This document shows positions 1-12,800 of a stretch of DNA of 64,000 bases, in pieces. The stretch spans positions 124,001 to 188,000 of the forward strand of contig WEDG01003411.1 of assembly GCA_017591395.1 (NCBI GenBank). Reading direction: 5' to 3'. The notes below the pieces were generated by a model. The model was not told the origin of the DNA and made no database searches. It saw only the letters and a list, made by a program, of their open reading frames with translations. Origin of the DNA: Schistocephalus solidus. Taxonomy: Eukaryota; Platyhelminthes; Cestoda; Diphyllobothriidea; Diphyllobothriidae. Position numbers and translations under genes: made by a program. The stretch's first letter is position 1. Every line of letters starts with the position of its first letter.

Positions 1-1019
1 CACCCTTAAAACCTCTTTCAAATACCTTCAAAGCGTCCTGAAAAACCACCACACAGAATCCGCCCACATGGAAAACCATCGTAACGCACTTCCAGGCTTG
101 GCGAACCTTGGTCGAGTCCTTTTGAGCCCACCACCAAACGATCTGGTCCATGTCCCTGATAAATTCCGTCATCACAGTCCCAGGCACCCTAACCTCTAAT
201 AATGAAATGTCTGTCATAACCCAATCCTAGCATTTCACCTATTTAACTCTTAACTCACACATAGTTCTTGTTTACTCCCGAGAAATAACGGTGACGACAA
301 AGACATTCCAACCCGTTTTTACGTTCAATACGCATCCAATTAACAAGAAAGCGCTAATAACTCAACGTTCATGTAAACAACCGCCCAAAAGTCTTTCCGT
401 CGTCATCCAAAAAATAATAATTGAACTAAGTCGGTTGAAGTGAAAATTTGAGTCTCAGGGGCGGTTTAGAAGGCGATGTGAACGCTTGAACAAGAATTTT
501 AATCACCTGGTGTTTCAGATTCCCACTGGAGCCAATTATCAATGTGCTAGACGCACAAGGGGTGCGATATTTTAAGGACGCAGTTGCTATGCTGCAGCAC
601 ACATCAAAATTAGTAGCTCCAGCAGTAATTGTACATGGTAGCACTTTGTGCGATAACGACATTATTGCCCGCAGTTTGCTCACTCGTTTGGAATAGTGGC
701 ATAATCTTTCAATGATTCGGCTTGCTGGGACTGCTAATAGATGCGACGTTCGCTAGGGGGTATATCGGGTGGCCGATTACTGTCCAGGCAAAGGTCTACC
801 CCTTGAATGCAGAGGGTTCCTTGCTCTTGCCACCAACGGGCTACGCTGTAGATGCGCTGGGCCGAAATCGGGGTCAGATGGGCCGACTTCAAGCGCTGAA
901 TCCGCACGAGCTCACAAATACGGTCGCATATGGGGGAAGGGGTTGCGGAGGCATGCGGAGGCTTTACGACGCACCAGTCACTGAGCCTAATCCCAACGCC
1001 AGATGGCTGACCACAAACT
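1..1019. other. Unannotated flank downstream of TBC1D30
   Basis: No gene, RNA or convincing repeat recognised. The ORF at 722-1084 is GC-richer than its surroundings and runs into the LINE 3' UTR relic below, so it may be further decayed element sequence. Confidence 0.4.
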
Positions 1020-1470
1020 GGTGCCTAGATGAGAGAAGAGTGAGGTCGAATGGTCAATTCGTCCTCACGGCATATCAGCTCTAAAAGCCGCGGCTTGGAA
1101 GACTGCCCATTGACAGAGTATCCTGGTCCTTCTCAGGAGTGAGAAATGCTTAATCGCTCCTTCTTAATGTGACCTCTTTTACAACCTCACGCATGTGAGA
1201 TCCGAGCCACTCATATGAAGGCCTGGTACACGCTGTGGGGACCAGGTAGATTGGCATATGCAGACGATCTGTCTTGCTTTGCTGTGCACGAGCTCGCCTC
1301 CATGCTTATGCCATGGTCCTGTCATCGGAATCAGATGGGTGAGTAAGATGCTGCATCTGTCTGTCACTATAAACTTATTCACATGCAAGTCACCGTTCTG
1401 CACGCACACACACTTTGTGGGCACGTGGTGGACTTCGTCATTCATCCCATTCATGTGATGGTCAACGTCA
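1020..1470 (+). mobile_element. LINE 3' UTR relic
   Basis: Degenerate match to the plus-oriented 3' UTR of the LINE at 35260-36260: shared landmarks are ctaaaagccgcggcttgga (1081-1099), ctccttcttaatgtgacc (1157-1174) and attcacatgcaagtcaccg (1377-1395), in the same order and spacing. No coding part remains. Confidence 0.65.
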
Positions 1471-1479
1471 GACTTGAAG

Positions 1480-2170
1480 GTGAACCTGGGTCGCGTTGAA
1501 CGAGTCATAACGCCAGAGCTGGCACCATTCCTTTTCATCACCGCTGTCAGCCGTTTGGTCATCCACGTCCGGAGGAGTCTTCCAAGTTCTCCAGCATAGT
1601 TTCTTTGCCCGCAACTGCAAGAGAGATGCGGTAACCGTAGGTCATTCAGCCTCATTACTTGGAGGCTGAAAGTTCACTGTTGTATGTGGTTTGAGAAGGC
1701 GACTGACGGTTTCCGAGGCGTTCTTGACGTACGGAAGCGCTCGCTAAAATGTGGACCTGGTTGGATTCGGCCTCTCGTTTCGTTCGCACATGCACCGGTT
1801 GACAAAGTTGCTTGCGTAGTCAGTCGTTCTGAGCACCCGTTAAAGGCATTGTAACTCAACATCCTTGCCATCTGGTTCAGTGAAGGGAGTGAGTGTCGTT
1901 CAGCCGTTTTTTGAGTGCCAGCACCTGATCCCGTTCGATGGCAACGGTATTTTACACATACCCAGCCCATAATTTCGGCCTGTGATGTTGAAAGACCAGT
2001 GACTGACCACTGCGGGAACCACTCGGCTATGAGTCCTGAAATCGATGAACACATTGACATACATTTTACCTACTCGTATATTTGTCCATGAACGTGAACG
2101 CTTTGAAACAGGACTTCGCTTGTTGGTGCGTCTGGACGGTTCTGTGGCGATTCTCCGCTTGATCATGGTT
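1480..2170 (-). mobile_element. Penelope-like element relic, linker plus GIY-YIG endonuclease
   Basis: On the minus strand, near 1765-1690, one frame reads ALPYVKNASETVSRLLKPH, the hallmark linker of Penelope-like elements between reverse transcriptase and endonuclease. Further on (1655-1490) another frame reads RNYAGELGRLLRTWM and TRPRFTFKSDVD, matching the GIY-YIG core (NYVGETGRLLRTR, THSTRPGHTF in related elements, from memory). Several frameshifts and stops make it dead. Its wording differs from the PLE at 40-42 kb ([17 protein letters not shown]), so it is a second family. Confidence 0.8.
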
Positions 2171-3402
2171 GCATTGCAGTATTAATTCAATAGTCTAGAC
2201 CGCCAAACCTTCGAACAAAGAGGGATCTGACACCAAAAAATATAATAACTTTGACTGAAGATTTACCCCTTTAAGTTTCTGCAAGATGGGTAAAAAAAAT
2301 GAGTGGGGTCTGAGACAGCGGTCGAAAGTTAAGATGTCGGAACGGTCACTTTTCCAGTTCGTAAGTCGGAGTGCTTTAGAATGGCGCGATGGGCCGGAGA
2401 GGAGTGCCCTCATGGTGCACTTCAAGGCTATAAAATCGGGCCAAGGCGGTTTCTTAAACACACCGCATGTGTCAATCGATCGGGGATGTTGCAGTTGAGT
2501 TCTTCATTACCAGCAACGTCGCGTCTATCTCACAGGTTAGCGTTCTCACGACACTCGTTTCGCAGGCGGCATAAAACAGGCAACCCCCAGTAAGATTATG
2601 CTCTCAAGAAAGTAAGTTGTGTTGTTCAGTGCGATAGTGGAATGCTCCATTTTTTTGCGAGCACGGCAACGCACACCATTTCCAGTGACCGCATAAGCGA
2701 GCCAAATCGCCGAGTAAGTAGCATGCCAGTAATCAACACGGGCGGTGGAATTGCATCAGCCAGCCATTACTGCAACGAGTATGTTGTGGCATGAGAAATG
2801 CATCCCGTAAGTAATTCAACCCTTGTGCAACAGGTGGACTTCAGTGAGAATCCGGACGCTAGGAGAATAAACTTCCTTTTCCAGCGCTTGCACCTCCTTC
2901 TCCTGAAGGTAGCAAGTGAAATACCGGTAACCAAGGCAGTTCGTATCGAAACACGTTCGTGGTATCCCTAAGGGGAGGGATAGCACTCAATGTACTCGGT
3001 TTTTGAATCGAACAATTTAAATGCACTCGCTGTACAACTAGGTAATTGAGCTACATCTACCAAAATTGACCTAATAGTCACCCGAAGGAAGCAACATGCC
3101 AATAGAGAGCCGCTGTTTAAAATTCGGTATGATTATATCTTTAGGTTGCTCTGATGATTAGGCGTTCAGAATTCCTTACTGATCATCCTTGCTCACCGTA
3201 GTATAAAAGGCAACTGACGACTAGGAGTAACAAGCGGTGTGCACCGAAAATAACATTGACAAGGGGATCTCATTAAACAGGGCACGGCTTGAACTGAAAC
3301 GACAGTTAACTGAGCATAAAAGTTGACTAAAACTGTTTTCTAAATTAGGTGTTGTGAGAACGAAAACAATGAGAATAATCAGCTGAATCATCTTTAGCGC
3401 AT
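2171..3402. other. 3' flank / possible 3' UTR of TBC1D30
   Basis: Directly downstream of the TBC1D30 stop on the minus strand. I saw no canonical AATAAA within 400 bases of the stop and no other gene. Confidence 0.4.
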
Positions 3403-3864
3403 TCAATGCCAAACCGTGTAGGCGTCAGCTGGAAAAGATGGCTCTTTGATTAAGTCAGACCTGTACAATCCAAACTTCTCACCGAAGCCAAGTCGGTTGG
3501 AAGATAATTTGACTGGTATTGGGCAGACAGAGGTGGAGTGACAATGACTGCTACTATTTTTGTGAATAACCCGACTACTGGAGGTCACCGCAGTCCTAGA
3601 GGCGTTGATTGAAGCTAGGGCGGCAGCCCAGGGCGGGGCCGGCGACGTCGCCCTAAAAGGCATGTCCTTGGATGAACTCAACGCCACAGAAGAGGGACTT
3701 GTGGAACTGGGAGAAGTAGACGGTGGATTTGGCGAGGGGGTTAACGGAGAAGGAAAAACTGAGTCGGGCTTCTTCTGTTCTCTGGCCTTTTGGCGATCTC
3801 TCCGAATGGTTTTGACCATTAATGCTTGAAGAGCGGCTGATGTAAGGCCCGGCTTGTTTGGGGT
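3403..3864 (-). CDS. TBC1D30: TBC1D30-like exon 9 (C-terminus, stop codon)
   Basis: Acceptor ttctcgtcgtattttag gives a 153-codon terminal exon with stop TGA at 3405-3403. A Ser/Pro-rich middle ([20 protein letters not shown]) is followed by the tail [32 protein letters not shown]. The KFGLYR element resembles the conserved NLGLYG close to the vertebrate C-terminus (from memory). An alternative acceptor at 3837 would shorten the exon and put it out of phase with exon 8. Confidence 0.78.
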   Translation of the reverse strand, partial: TPNKPGLTSAALQALMVKTIRRDRQKAREQKKPDSVFPSPLTPSPNPPSTSPSSTSPSSVALSSSKDMPFRATSPAPPWAAALASINASRTAVTSSSRVIHKNSSSHCHSTSVCPIPVKLSSNRLGFGEKFGLYRSDLIKEPSFPADAYTVWH

Positions 3865-6800
3865 CTAAAATACGACGAGAAAACTCACTTTAAGCGATGA
3901 ACGGAATTCGGTTGGTGCGAAAACGCTTTACACGAAAATGGTAGGATATCAAATTTGGCGATGCGCTACGTGTGTGCTTGATGTCAGCCAGGTTAACATT
4001 AACTGTTGATTTTGCTACCGAGAATTAAAAGGTTATAGTTTTCTAAAGAAATTTTGCTTATCTAGTCAGAACAAATCCACCTGGTGTAGATAGCATCGCC
4101 ACTGCTGTATTCTGAAATATACAGTAGATTGCGTAACTCATTAAATGTCTATATCAGAATTTGAGGTAGTAGCAGAGCAGGCATTTTAAGGTGTTAGTTC
4201 TGTTTGTTGTATTAAATTGATGAACAAAAGCTGTTTAATAATAAAGAGATCACTTCAGATCGGTTTATTCATGGAAACGGGGCTAAATGGGGAAAAATCC
4301 GACGTTTCTTGCTATCCAGGAATTTTCCTACGTTAGAACAAGCTACAGGCCAAACAATTTTGCTTTTATGTGCAGTACTATGAATGAACATTAATATAAG
4401 CTGGAAAATTTTGGAATATATCCCTTCGGAGAACGGAAAATTTCGTTTTGTTTTTACGAAAATCAGGTGAATGCAAGTTTGAGAGCTTACATTGTTTTCG
4501 GAAAAATGATGACGTTTTTAGTTTAGAAAATCAAGTTTTGCAAAATACAGGCGTTTTGTACCAAAAAAACGCTGTAATAAACTTTTGTGGATGACTTTGT
4601 TTTATCACACCGATAATTAGGACCTAAAACGCGCATATATACGAGACGCGATGATACACCGCGACTTTTCGCAGTCACGGCGTACGCGAAGCCTGAAAAG
4701 ACAATTTCGGTCTGCCGTGGACTATAAATGAATAAGGAAACTTAAAACGGAAGGGGAAGAAAATGCACAATTTTTCGCAAAATCTGAGTATATTTTCGGC
4801 CAATCTCTGTGTGTTTGAAAGCCTAGAACTAGACTGAGAAGTAAGCAAAAATATCGAAAAACACTCAAATAGAAAGAGAAAAGAGAGTTCGTTAAATTTT
4901 GACAGAAATCTTATCCCTACTTTTCAGTGAAGTCAAAAATTTGGTCAAGCGGTCCCAGTTTTTTCTTAAATTTCCTTTGAAAAACGTAAATTACGCAGGA
5001 ATTCGACAGCGAAACGTCTTATTAAAGCCCTTTTTAAAAAGGTAACTCATTGTAGGAAATTTTTAAAGTAATTATAGGCATATATTTCCCTAGCTTTTGT
5101 TGTGGACGTTCATTTTTCATGGCAGCGAGTTTTCATGTTTGTATGAGTCTACAAATATGACCCAGATGGCCGTCGGTATTAGAAAGAATGCCCAAAAAGT
5201 CACTGCTTTGGTAAATGCTTTTTAGAAATGTATTATTTTGAGGGTTTTTCCAAACACATCCAGCGGAATGTAAATTTATGGGCAGTCGACTGAAAAAACT
5301 GAAAATCGTAAAGAATTCACCTCATTTTCAAAGACTATCTGCATTTCATCGTAATAGAAAACCCGAAATATTTATCGAGAAATTTAACAATAGAATAGTC
5401 ATGTTTATATACACCAAATGGTACGTTTACGATTGCACTTGGCGATTCTATTTATTAGTCATCGACCAACCTGTGAACATGTAAGCTTATGAAATATTAT
5501 ATTCATGTAATGTCCCTATCGGCGCAATGAAGCGAAAATCTGCTTGCCTTGGTCAAACGCATTTAAGACAATGTACAAAAGGAAGAAAAACTACCAGTTC
5601 TTGTGAAACTTTGTTGGAACATACTTTTATGTTAGGCTGCTTGATGACGGCCATACTTTACGTTGCGCTTAACCTAGAGGAATATGCATGTGCAAAACTC
5701 TGAAAAAGACTATTTTCAAAAGTAATTTAGCTTTTTCTGCTTTATTCACTCGTTTAATTGCATGGACAGGCTTCCTATATATCTACAACTTCAGTTAACT
5801 AGGTCAATTCTTCACGTTTTCGTAATCCGTACCTATTCTAAAAAATTAGCATTTCAAGACAATGTAATGTTAATTTGTAAACCACAAAAAGCCATATATT
5901 TCCTACGATCGGTTCTTTATTGATGTAAAATTTTGGTGGACGCAGTGTGCGCTGATTTCGCGAAATGGGCCGTAACTCATGAAATCCATCAGATTTCATG
6001 AGTTAGGACACCTACTGTACATCCTTGTTCTGGTGTGAAGACTGCTTTAGAGTATTCGTCCTCACCGAAGGAACAATTCAAAGCGTTGAAAAAGGCGACA
6101 CCCCGTGGGGAAAGGTCAGTCGGATGTAGCTAATTATGAAAATCGAACAGTACTAATCTGTTTATTTTCCCCTGACGGATGATGACGTGTGCGTTAGAGC
6201 ATTGTCACGTGACAGACGTTGTTTGCCTGTTAGCTGCCTTGAGGCTAATTTTTGGTGCATAATGGTATTCCGTCCTGCAATTAGAACAAAACGGTGCTTA
6301 CAATGCCACTGTAACTAAATATCCCCAATTCCAATTAACGTGGCGTAAGCTCCTAGCGCAGTGGTGAGGACCTTGTGTGACGAGCAACTGATTAGGGATG
6401 CGAACCTTGGGCGTGCAGCCTGTCGTGACAGTACGACTGACCGATGACGGCAAGTAGGCCAGAAAGGGTCATTCCACCGTCTCAGTCCTTGTCGGTAACA
6501 CTCGAATTTCTATTTTAGTTGCCATGATATTGCCTGGGTGAGTTGCAGACCTTAAACCCCGAGGCGAATCAGAAACGCCCACTACAATCGGAAAGGATCG
6601 GTGTACGCCAACCCCGTGTGACCGGAAGATTATACTGGACCGATACTGACTTGTAGCGCGTTTTTAATATATGTTCCTTCCAGCTGGGCTAGGTATAGGG
6701 AGGGGACAGTGCGGGTGGGTCGTGGATAAAATAATACCTCCGGTGAATTATTGCTTAAGCCTCGTGCTCGTGAGGCCAGTGAGAGAAGTGTGGATGGGGA

Positions 6801-9800
6801 GGGCACCTCGCTGGGGGCACCGGGTCGCGAATCCCCATCTGAGGCAGTAGTTACGGAAAATGGCGCAGTCTCCTCAGTTTCCGTCTCCGATTGTAAGCCG
6901 GGAGAAAGGGCTGCATTGCGAAGTTGCCATTCATTTATGATCTCCAGTACACTTTCATCAAAATGAAAGGCAGTGACGCCCGGAGTACTTGAACCGGTGG
7001 TTGAGTTTTGAGGTGGAGAGAACAATCTGCCGGATGAGACCAGGGCATAGGAAGAGGGCTTAAACGAGGATTCTGAAAGACAGTCGAACTGGCGAACATC
7101 TTCGGTAGCATTGTAGAATTGGCCGATCGGCTGGGGGGAGACACAGTGTTCATTACTGCGGAGGACGTGGGTGGTAGCAGTCTGCACAGGTAAAGGCAGG
7201 CAGGACTCGTTTTGCGACTGTCCCTGCGCCGACTAAAGGACGGGAAGAAAATAAAAGGTTATATGGCGTACAGGGTAGAGCTTTTTTATCTGAAAAAATA
7301 GCTACATTTAAATGGATTAGCCTAAGAAGTGTTATCGGCCTAATTCAAGCGATCCTGTCGTGCGTCCGAGAAGGTCTTAACCTTGCTTGCTTATAAACCA
7401 TCCCCCCCCCCATGACTTGAGAACAGGAGCCGCCCATAAAACAGGTGACTTTGCGCTAACTCCCAGGGGAGTAGGATCAGGGTTAAGATCAGGATTAAGG
7501 TTTTAATTTGGGTTAGTGTTAGGATTAGGGTCTGCGTTATTTAACCTCGTAAGTTCGCACAAGGTCGCCGAGAGGCATTCGTATTCCCTGTCCTGGTTGT
7601 GGGGGCGGGCATATAAGCAATTCCAAACAAAGCTTTCTCTGGATCATTTGATGGGAACGCCACATCGGCATCCTTCTAAAAAGTCGTTGGATCAAACTAT
7701 TATCATGCCGTGTGGGAACAATCTCCTGCACGCACATTCGAAACTACGTCAAAGGCGGATATAAATTAGCTTATAAATGGTATCATTTTGCATGAAGTCG
7801 TGAAATTTAAGTTATATCCTCTGTTTGTGCCAAATTAAAGTGGATTACGAAGATAGAAAGACAGCTTCTAAGACGAAAATCGAGTTGTACACACCAAACT
7901 GTAGGCTATGATGAAGAGATGTCAAATGTCAAATATGTATAGATTCGAGAGGCAAGTAAGACTATTTAGAGATTCCTAATAGCACACGGATTGAAATGTG
8001 GATCGGCTGTTTCTCATCCCCTGGACATACCACCACACACACCCCCTCCCCCCAACCATGTGCGGCATTTTCTATGGGTGCGCTTTCCAATAACGCCCGC
8101 CATGACCTAATCTGGCCCCCGTGTTGGTCCAGCACGAGGGGGCACGCGCGCACCCAGTCAATAGCTCGCACTCATGGCGTGACCCGTGAGTCTCACGTCA
8201 GAGGGGGCGCAGGGACGGTCACTTGCGCATGAATTAGTTTCCATTGGCAGTAGCCTGGCGCCGCAACTACCGCACGCCCTCCCCCCTTAGCAAACTGAGC
8301 CCGGTGTCTAGAGGGGGTAAGGTAGACGGGATCGGACAGCCGTAGTCAGTGAAAAACGCGCATAGGCGCATAATAACAGGCGGAATGGGTGTTGGCTCCA
8401 GGACGGGGAGGTGGGCGGAGGAAGAGAAGGTCGTAAACACACAAAAGCAGGAATTTGCCGAAGGAAACATAAAATGCGCTGGTTGAACTGACCATTTTAC
8501 GGGTAAATTCATGTTGAATACATAATGTTCAATTAGGTATCCCGTGATCCACGTACCCCATGCACCCCCAAACTATGGCGCAGTGTCAATTGTAGTATGG
8601 GAGTTCAGCTGTGCTAGACCTTTCACGCGCATAGTGCGTCAGCTCCACGCAGGGATGATGGCGCGCGTCACGGACCCGGAACAGTCTCAGATGCGATCAC
8701 AGAAACCAACGGAAGGAATCAGGGCTACGTACTCGCTCCCACCCTGTCCATGTTGATGGACGGCAACCGTGATGAGCACCCTGGGCATCGGCGCATGCAA
8801 GTCTCAACGCGATTATCCACGACGTGCTCTTGGCGAAAGACTACGCAATAAACCACAATATATGAGGATCAGCAACAGAGCATGGACCCCTCCAAAACCA
8901 ATTGCACCAATTTCAGACTGGCCATAAAAACGGACAAAATTGTGGTCATGCACCAACCGTTACCCAAAACGGAATACAACCCTCCTCGAATGAATGTCAA
9001 TGGCATCCAACTTAAAACGGAGAACAACTTCACCTCTCTGGACAGCACAGACTTTCGTAGCACAAAAAAATCAACAACGAATTTGCGTACCGGGTGCCCA
9101 AAGCCAGCCAGACCTTGGGCCGGCTGCAAGCCTCTCGTGGAATCGCCACTCCTGCGTGGAGCGCAAACCTGGACTATCTACTCCAACCAAGACAGGAAAC
9201 TCGATCACTTTCATCTTAGCAGACTCCGTAGCATACTGAAACAGAGATAGTAAGACAGGATTCCAGGCAAGGAAGTTTGAAAGTAGAACGGAATCCTCAG
9301 CATCCACGCTAGTCTGAGGCAACCGCATCCTGGATGGAGCGGTCACTTGGTGAGGATGGAAGAAAAGATATAACCCAAACACCTCTTTCACGAGGATGTC
9401 ACTACGGGTGCTTGTCGACAAGGAAGAAATACACGACGCTACAAGGACACCTTAAAGAACGCTGGAAAGCGCTCGTATAACAAATGGGAGATCAGGGAGG
9501 ACCTCACCCACGACAGGCAGACCTGGAGAAGAGCGCTGACGACTGGTGCGGCAATCTATGACACAAACCACATCGCCGCTGTTAAAGTCAAAAGGGCAAC
9601 TCCCAAGTGACAAGCTCCTCAGATCCACCAAGCCAAAATCAAACCCTCCAACAGGCCCACGCTGCTAACGACCAATGCGGGCACGGATTGGCCTCCGGAC
9701 TTATCCGGACCCAATGCAGCAACAGCCGATAACGCCAACCGCTGCCTCCACAAAGGCCCCTATCAGTACCACTGCCCCGACGCCGTCGACCACCGTCAAC

Positions 9801-12800
9801 TCCATCATCCGTGCCAGAACCTCCACGACGACGATTATAACCTCTCTTAATCCCGCCACCAGCGAGAACACTGCCGACGCTTCGTTAACCACTAACTTCA
9901 CCAGCACCATTCCCATCACCAGCATTGTGGACTCAATCCCAACCTGTCCTGATTGCAGTCGCACAGTTACTTCGAGTACCAGTCTGATCAGTCACTTGCG
10001 AATCCATTGCACTGAGAACGGTGGACCAGTGCTAAGAGCCCCGATATACACTCACCGCATCGGCCTTCACTGTTCACACTGCCTACACGCATTTACTCAC
10101 CACATGAGTCTATTCAGCCACATGCACGCCCAATAACGCGGAATTCATCGCAATATCGACACACCAAACATACCTTGCATATCCAACAACTCTCCCATCT
10201 CAAGCGCTAACACTTCCCCTCGACAGCGTGACGAAAACTAGCAACATTACCACCGCACCCGACCCTGCCACTCTCAACATATCTTGCCCACCTTGTCAGC
10301 GCACTTGCACATTACGCATCGGCCTGATCAGTCACATGCGAAGCTAGGGCACAGAGATTAGCGAATCAGTGCTAAGAACGCCAACCTAAACTGCGCACAC
10401 TACCCAAAGGTAGTCACAGCATGAACCCATTCGTCCGCATGCGCCTCCATGAAAACCTGCAGTAGAACACAGCCGGCCAAACCGCATTCCTACGTTTATC
10501 CTCACTAGCACCCACACTATACATGAAAACGTCCAACATCACACACCACAAACACGAAATAAGCACCTCTCATGTAAGTGTGTTTTTCGGCTCCTCCACG
10601 TAGCTCCTTTACTACGTGCAATCCGAACAGTTCATCCCTGTATGTGAAATCATGGCGTGTTAAGTGGGGGAGGGGGCAAGGCTTGCATATTGCACGCAGA
10701 GAGGAGCTAAATAACTCTCAGCTACTGTGCTTATTCCCCGCCCAGACACCTGACCGGCTCGGACAGCGGCTGCTAAATGACGGAATAACTCTGCCGGTGC
10801 GGTCAGTCTAGTGGGTCTTTGTGTGAAATGGCCGACTGGCGAACTGAGCAACAGGCTGCACTGGCTCCTACTTGATGTGGCAATCCCACTCAGTGGGATC
10901 CGAGTCGGTGTGGTGGCACGCTTCGGTACGGATCCTCGCCGTACCAGCCATCTGTGTCCCCGTCATCTTATTGTCTTCTTGACATGATTATGATACCGAG
11001 CCCAGGTGGGAGAGAATATAATGTTGCCGATGCTGCACAAGTCTATTTTAAGCATAAACTAAATCACGCGCAATTCACCGGTTCTGCGCCCACCTTGGTG
11101 TGGGCACACGGTGGAAATCGTCCGAAAGGATGGTCAAACTGTCCGTCTGTCAATACAGAGCTGACAGCAAAATAGGCCTTTTAAGAGAGGAGACGTGTTT
11201 TTATTAACTATATAAAAAGGAAAAATCGTATTCGCACTGCATGCTCGTTTGAATATATTCAAAAATGTACACATGTCCGCTGCCTACGTATTTTCCATTG
11301 GTCTTTAATCGGGCGCAACAGGTACAGTTCATCAAAGAATGCAGGTACAGTTCTGTATAAAGTTCAGAGCACTTGACGCCAGTTTATCCGAAAGAAGGGC
11401 ACATGCGTCAGTGGGTGCAGTGTGAAACTTTGGTCCTAACCGAAAGGGACTGATTCGAGTCAGAATTTCAGTCACTGGAGTCTGCAGTTTAAGGATTAGC
11501 GAGTGATAACGGCATACGAGTCTGAAATAGCTGCTGCAGCCGGATGCCTTCGGTTGGATGACTAACTGGGAGATGGAACACGCTCTACGCCTCGTGTGTT
11601 TTGTGCTGGAATAAATCTGCATTTATTGCTCCAAACTGCTGGGACTGAGCGCAGTTGAAACTTTTCTAGGAATGTGAGACTGACGAGAAACCGATGAACA
11701 CTATAAAATATGAGGTCGGGGTACACTTTACATCCGTTTCTCTGACTCATAGGTCTTCAATATAGATAAGCTCATGTATTCGAGTCGAATGATTACTTGG
11801 ACATTTGCAACCACTGACTGAGGAAATTTGTTGCTAAGCCTATATGCACCCATGTAAGCATGCGCACACTTACCCACTCGGCGGGCCATTGTTTCTCTGC
11901 TGGTGCGGGTGGTGCAAGGACCGAACTGGCAAGACCGTCATAGCTCGCGAAACCGCTCCCATTAGTGGTCGCACCTGCCTGCAACGGGCCGACCACGTTC
12001 AGATCTACGGCCATCTTTTGCATACGGTGGCGATTGTATGCAGCTTCCAACTCCGAGAGTTCGTCCCTCGTGTTCTTTCGAGACGGCTTTGCTGCAGTGC
12101 GTTCTGCAGGCTCAGTTGACAGCGGAGGGTCCACATCTACTGCTCCCGGGCAGAGCTAATAAAGTTGTACATAGAAAAAGAGTCCAAGGTAGTATGTTAC
12201 GAACGGCAAAATAAAAAAATACGTTTTTTGTTGGCGAAACAGTAGACACACGGGGAACTCACACCTACCCGCTGTGCGAATGCCTCTGAGGGCTCAAAAT
12301 CCTGCACCCAAAAAAATCAACCAATCAGGGTTAGTCTTCGAAGGTAACCACCGCGAGGCTTTAGTTATTCCCTGAACACAACTGAAAAGGTGTGGGCTCT
12401 TAAGTAAAGCGGAGTGGCGTTGGACAAAAAATGTCCGGTTAGTACTTAACTCGGATTCAGTTGGGGTACGTCGGCCTGATGACAAAAAATATATGAGAAA
12501 TGGCCATTTCGGGGTCAAAAGCATGAGATAAAACTACTGTTTCCGCGTTTCACACGAGAGCTGGTCTCAATCCCCTCAATTTCACTCACAGGAAGATTGC
12601 AGCGTGAAAGTTGCCAAAAGACTCAATAAAAGAGAGGTATAACAACCTAACTCTGCTTCATGAAGACGAAGTCATCGCACCTGTTGCCAGACATTCAAGC
12701 CAAGGCGTTTAAGATGCCATAGTAGCGGAAAGGGACGCCACAAACAGTTCATCAACGACTCCCCTACTAGCGACGTTCGCATGCGATCGTATACTATAGC

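Larger units (their letters stand above)
3865..6650 (-). other. TBC1D30 intron 8
   Basis: AT-rich intron with a GTCAGT donor and tattttag acceptor. It contains a short dispersed repeat near 4100-4170, a perfect hairpin at 5973-6005 and a diverged SINE at 6345-6500; the rest is unremarkable. The small plus-strand ORF at 5278-5484 has no recognisable similarity. Confidence 0.6.
7182..11873 (-). other. TBC1D30 intron 7 (carries an old LINE)
   Basis: Donor GTAAGT, acceptor ending tgtgcag. It contains a degenerate TTAGGG-like tract (7462-7540), a minus-strand LINE 3' UTR unit (8030-8330) and a plus-strand LINE relic (8540-11150). The stretches 7182-7460, 7541-8030 and 11150-11873 show nothing recognisable. 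Confidence 0.7.
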
